Assembly (NCBI RefSeq): GCF_023101665.1
Contig: NZ_CP082161.1
Coordinates: 3,410,001-3,474,000, forward strand
Reading direction: 5' to 3'
Length of the DNA stretch: 64,000 nt
DNA from: Bradyrhizobium sp. 195
Lineage (GTDB): Bacteria; Pseudomonadota; Alphaproteobacteria; Rhizobiales; Xanthobacteraceae
The notes beneath the pieces were generated by a model. The model made no database searches. It worked only from the letters and a program-made list of their open reading frames with translations, and had not been told where the DNA came from. A program made the translations under genes and the position numbers. Shown piece after piece: positions 61,522 to 64,000 of this stretch; within the stretch, counting starts at the first letter, position 1; each line of letters begins with the position of its first letter.

Positions 61522-62400
61522 ATGCCACCCGTCGATGTCGAGTGGACGTCCGTGATCGGCCTCGCAAATCAGACTCTGACGACGCCGGCGCTCATCGATT
61601 TTGTCGACAAATTTGCACCGATCCTGCCCGAGGACGTCTGCGGATATATTCGCCAGATCCACCGCCGAAACGTGCTGCGCAACAATCGGCTCGTCGCTCA
61701 GCTCGAAGAAGCCGTCGTTGCGATGAACGGCCTGGAAATTACGCCGATCATGCTCAAGGGAGCATCGACGCTGGCGACCGCTCCCGAGGAGCGACGAGGC
61801 GTTCGGCTAATGTCTGATCTGGATATTATGGTTATGCCGGACCAAGCCAGAACGGCAGTCTCCGCTCTATGCGCAATTGGCTACGATGTCGACCATCAGA
61901 CCCCTCCCGAAAGCCCGAGATGGCACGTCGAACTGAATCGATCGCAGGACGTCGGACCATCGACCTGCAGCAGGCAGCTCCAGGCCCTGCGTACCTCTAC
62001 CAGCGCTTCGGGCACCCGCTGAACCATTGCGTCCCCGCGCCGCTATCCCCACCCTACCTACCGAGCGCTTATGTTGATCATCCATGATCAATTTTAAGAC
62101 TCTGGTTATTGGCTCGGCGACCTCGACCTACGGCACCTCGTTGAATTGCGTGATCTAAACAATTCTGCCGAGGGCCTCGATTGGAGGGAGCTCACCTCTC
62201 TTGTCTCGGGCGAATTGACGACGAACGCGGTTGAAACCCAGCTGTTCGCTCTTGCCGAGTTGCTTGGCGTCGAGATTGTCCTTGCCGAGGATGCGAACCT
62301 TGCAGTTTCTGTTGAAGGCGGCCGTCGCGGTGCGCGCAGGGAAGGTCTAAACCGCAAGCTCCTTCGTGAGGCGGCCGATCCCATGCGGACGCATTCAAAT
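61522..62400 (+). pseudogene. Nucleotidyltransferase (NTP_transf_5-like), decayed
   Basis: The start encodes MPPVDVEWTSVIGLANQTL..., with MLKGASTLATA and the RLMSDLDIMV core of a nucleotidyltransferase active site (DLD). After HVELNRSQDVG (about 61955) the reading must move to another frame (TIDLQQAAPGPAYLYQRFGH), then back by about 62041 (YPHPTYRALMLIIHDQF), then a TAA stop occurs at 62095-62097, after which the same frame goes on with SGYWLGDLDLRHLVELRDLN and ETQLFALAELLGVEIV. Two compensating frameshifts plus one nonsense codon show decay. Similarity fades after about 62290; the frame stays open to 62568. Confidence 0.78.
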
Positions 62401-62481
62401 AGCCGCGCTCTAAGCGAGTGCCAGTTACGGATCAGTGGATCTAACGGTTCGCACCCGCGGGCATTTGCAGTGGCAGGGCTA

Positions 62482-62865
62482 TCAATGCTCCTGACCACCA
62501 GTATTCCGGTTGGACGCTTCACCGGTCTCGTGAATCCTGAACTCCTCCAGCGTGTGCCCCGATTGTAGCGCGGCGACCAGCCAGCGCGGCTGTTTGCCAC
62601 GCCCAGACCAGGTCTCCGTCGGTTTGAGGGGGTTGAAGTATTTCGGTACGACCTTTGGGTATTTGCGGCGGGGAGGCTGGCCTAGGCCCATCTCTGCCGC
62701 CCCGCTTTCGGGCCCACCGACTTGGTCCGGTTGATTGAGTTGCGCCAGGCGCTTCTCCAGCTCCCGCTTTTCGGCCGTGATCTTTTCAGCAAGAATCTTT
62801 GTTAGCTCCTCGTGGAGGAGCCATAGTTCTTCGAAATCCATGGCTTCGAGATCTTGCCTATGCAT
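62482..62865 (-). CDS. H-NS family DNA-binding protein
   Basis: 127 residues from MHRQDLEAMDFEELWLLHEE; the frame is open up to 62985 but the upstream part is unlike the family. Residues 5-45 form a coiled-coil oligomerisation helix, EELTKILAEKITAEKRELEK; the C-terminal DNA-binding domain has KYPKVVPKYFNPLKPTETWS and GRGKQPRWLVAALQSG. It should bind AT-rich DNA and silence foreign genes. It is divergent from a paralogue at 63587. Confidence 0.88.
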   Translation of the reverse strand: MHRQDLEAMDFEELWLLHEELTKILAEKITAEKRELEKRLAQLNQPDQVGGPESGAAEMGLGQPPRRKYPKVVPKYFNPLKPTETWSGRGKQPRWLVAALQSGHTLEEFRIHETGEASNRNTGGQEH

Positions 62866-62982
62866 AGCATTCTCGTCACCGTTCGACGACGCCCTGACTA
62901 CCTTGACATCTCCACGCCGAATATCGTTTTTCGAGCGCTGAATATTCGACCGGTCCAGGGCTAGTCTTTCAAATTGACGCAA

Positions 62983-63017
62983 CAATAAATAAATAATATA
63001 TTATTTAATATTTATTG
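62983..63017. promoter_or_regulatory. AT-only inverted repeat, candidate H-NS nucleation site
   Basis: CAATAAATA pairs exactly with TATTTATTG, and the centre contains the perfect 18-bp palindrome TAAATAATATATTATTTA. 33 of the 35 bases are A or T in a GC-rich genome. It is 118 bases before one H-NS gene and 570 before the other. Confidence 0.5.
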
Positions 63018-63041
63018 CGAGGATTATTTTCACCAACTTTA

Positions 63042-63347
63042 ATGATAGCGAGGCAGCCTTTGCTACAGGCCCGAAGAGAAACATTGGATGTTATCGATTG
63101 CCCTTTAGGGCGCCTTCAAGCGGCCATCGGCCAGTTCATCGCTCCCTCGGCTGGATTGACCGACATCCAGGCTTTGAAGCTACAAATCCAGCTGCGACGG
63201 CTCGCGCTGAGGGATATCGCGGTCATAAGCTCCCGGTTACAGCGGGCTGATGGCCGTATTTCAGTAAGAACGAAGCAGGGCGGGCTCGCGCGACGATCCT
63301 ATTTGCCAAGATTGCGGCGTCGCAGATTGATCTCGCGGCCAGCTTGA
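63042..63347 (+). CDS. Doubtful small ORF
   Basis: 101 residues, MIARQPLLQARRETLDVIDC..., with a helical middle (DIQALKLQIQLRRLALRDIA) and an Arg-rich end. No ribosome site, no known family, and a start alternative at 63015 inside the AT palindrome. Kept only because the frame is open in a low-GC stretch where chance ORFs are shorter. Confidence 0.2.
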   Translation: MIARQPLLQARRETLDVIDCPLGRLQAAIGQFIAPSAGLTDIQALKLQIQLRRLALRDIAVISSRLQRADGRISVRTKQGGLARRSYLPRLRRRRLISRPA

Positions 63348-63586
63348 CCTGCTATTCCTGGCTGAAGACGAGACGTCGGTGCACGTAGCGCGCGTGATAT
63401 TACTTTGCCCGCTATTAAATTGAGCGGGATAGTTCATTTTTTTGTCTTGATTGGGACCGGCGACGCAGTTATGTGGAGCTCGAACGTGCCGTTCGGTTCC
63501 ACATATTTTTTTGTTAACGCCGACCACTTGGTTCTTGATTACCCGGCCGGGACAATATTAAATGGGCGCAACTACAGGATGCCAAC

Positions 63587-63955
63587 ATGTCGACCAAGAA
63601 GCTCGAACTAGAAGCGATGTCCCTCGACGATCTATGGTCGCTTCATGAGGAGATTAGCGGCATTTTGTCGGATCGGATTAAGGCGGAAAAGCAGGAACTG
63701 GAGAAGCGCCTGGCGGTTCTCGGCGGCGGGATGGCTGTGTTAGCCGAAAGAAGCGAGTCGGGCGTCTCCCCGGCCGGCAAGCAGAGGCGCAAATATCCGC
63801 GCGTGCTGCCGAAATATCGCAACCCCCAGACTTCTGAAACCTGGTCGGGTCGTGGCAAGCGGCCGCGGTGGTTGGTTGCTGCCATGAAATCGGGCCGTCG
63901 GATCGAGGAGTTTCGCATAGGGGAAGCGGCTCCGAAGTTTCGGCAGAGAGCGTGA
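63587..63955 (+). CDS. H-NS family DNA-binding protein
   Basis: 122 residues: MSTKKLELEAMSLDDLWSLH, the coiled coil EEISGILSDRIKAEKQELEK, a variable linker, then the DNA-binding core KYPRVLPKYRNPQTSETWSG and RGKRPRWLVAAMKSGRRIEE. It shares the same layout and core as the gene at 62482 and is transcribed away from it. Two paralogues back to back could form heterodimers and control each other. Confidence 0.92.
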   Translation: MSTKKLELEAMSLDDLWSLHEEISGILSDRIKAEKQELEKRLAVLGGGMAVLAERSESGVSPAGKQRRKYPRVLPKYRNPQTSETWSGRGKRPRWLVAAMKSGRRIEEFRIGEAAPKFRQRA

Positions 63956-63961
63956 AGCGTC

Positions 63962-63985
63962 GCTACGCCGACAGGCTGGCGTAGC
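63962..63985 (+). terminator. Stem-loop after the second H-NS gene
   Basis: GCTACGCC and GGCGTAGC form a perfect 8-bp stem with an 8-base loop, 6 bases after the stop codon. No T-run follows within the window, so efficiency is unclear. Confidence 0.5.
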
Positions 63986-64000
63986 TCGGCGCTTTAAGCG

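Larger units (their letters stand above)
62866..63586. promoter_or_regulatory. AT-rich region between divergent H-NS genes
   Basis: 721 bases holding both promoters. It includes the 35-bp AT palindrome (62983-63017) and T-rich tracts near 63430 and 63505. An open frame at 63042-63347 (101 residues, plus) has no ribosome site and a basic, unrecognised product; it is listed separately with low confidence. Confidence 0.5.

Noticed and set aside
63962..64000. Possible tRNA-like hairpins at the window end
   Set aside because: Only one 8-bp hairpin is present, without the other arms or a T-loop sequence.

Overview
The window is GC-rich, densely coded alphaproteobacterial DNA. The best match is Bradyrhizobium or a close relative in the Nitrobacteraceae. 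This rests on the protein style, the H-NS-like small proteins ending in a TWSGRGKxPRWL motif, and a block of dispersed palindromic repeats (34.8-35.9 kb) of a kind I recognise from that group. No rRNA, tRNA, CRISPR array or intact insertion sequence was seen.

Layout. 1-0.6 kb: end of a peptide-type ABC ATPase. 0.7-11.6 kb (minus): one long operon with hydroxyquinol dioxygenase, maleylacetate reductase, an amidohydrolase, a beta-hydroxyacid dehydrogenase, an FAD oxidase and a ribose-type ABC importer whose first permease carries a frameshift. A LysR gene is divergent from it. 11.7-17.8 kb (plus): that LysR gene, a xylulokinase and a second ribose-type ABC importer. 18.0-20.3 kb: MarR regulator and aromatic-ring FAD monooxygenase, with a perfect palindrome between them. 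20.3-27.4 kb: a surface-glycan group (formyltransferase/beta-propeller fusion, glycosyltransferase, flippase, FemAB-like acyltransferase) plus an FAD oxidoreductase. 27.6-31.2 kb: Bug-type binding protein and a TonB siderophore receptor. 31.4-34.8 kb: a NikR operator, a nickel permease and an overlapping TonB receptor. 34.8-35.95 kb: gene-free repeats. 36.0-39.8 kb: LysR, DctA-type transporter, ureidoglycolate lyase and ureidoglycine aminohydrolase. 39.8-48 kb: stress-type genes (Mn catalase fused to a DUF892 domain, Crp/Fnr regulator, DUF305 membrane protein, CsbD, GH13 glucosidase, Zn-ADH, SDR). 48-58.3 kb: a LacI-controlled sugar or polyol catabolic locus with its own ABC importer, alcohol dehydrogenase, PfkB kinase, LacD-type aldolase and enolase-superfamily enzyme. 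58.3-64 kb: a lower-GC accessory end with a PqqD-HprK fusion kinase, a decayed nucleotidyltransferase, small orphan genes and two divergent H-NS paralogues around a very AT-rich palindrome.

The strongest points for follow-up are: (1) the exact NikR-consensus operator in front of an overlapping nickel permease/TonB receptor pair; (2) the PqqD-HprK kinase beside a nucleotidyltransferase broken by two frameshifts and a stop; (3) the LacI locus, where a sigma70 promoter and operator are readable and the sugar is unknown; (4) the ring-cleavage operon paired with a sugar-type importer; (5) the Mn catalase-DUF892 fusion; (6) stem-loops at the binding-protein gene in all three sugar ABC operons.
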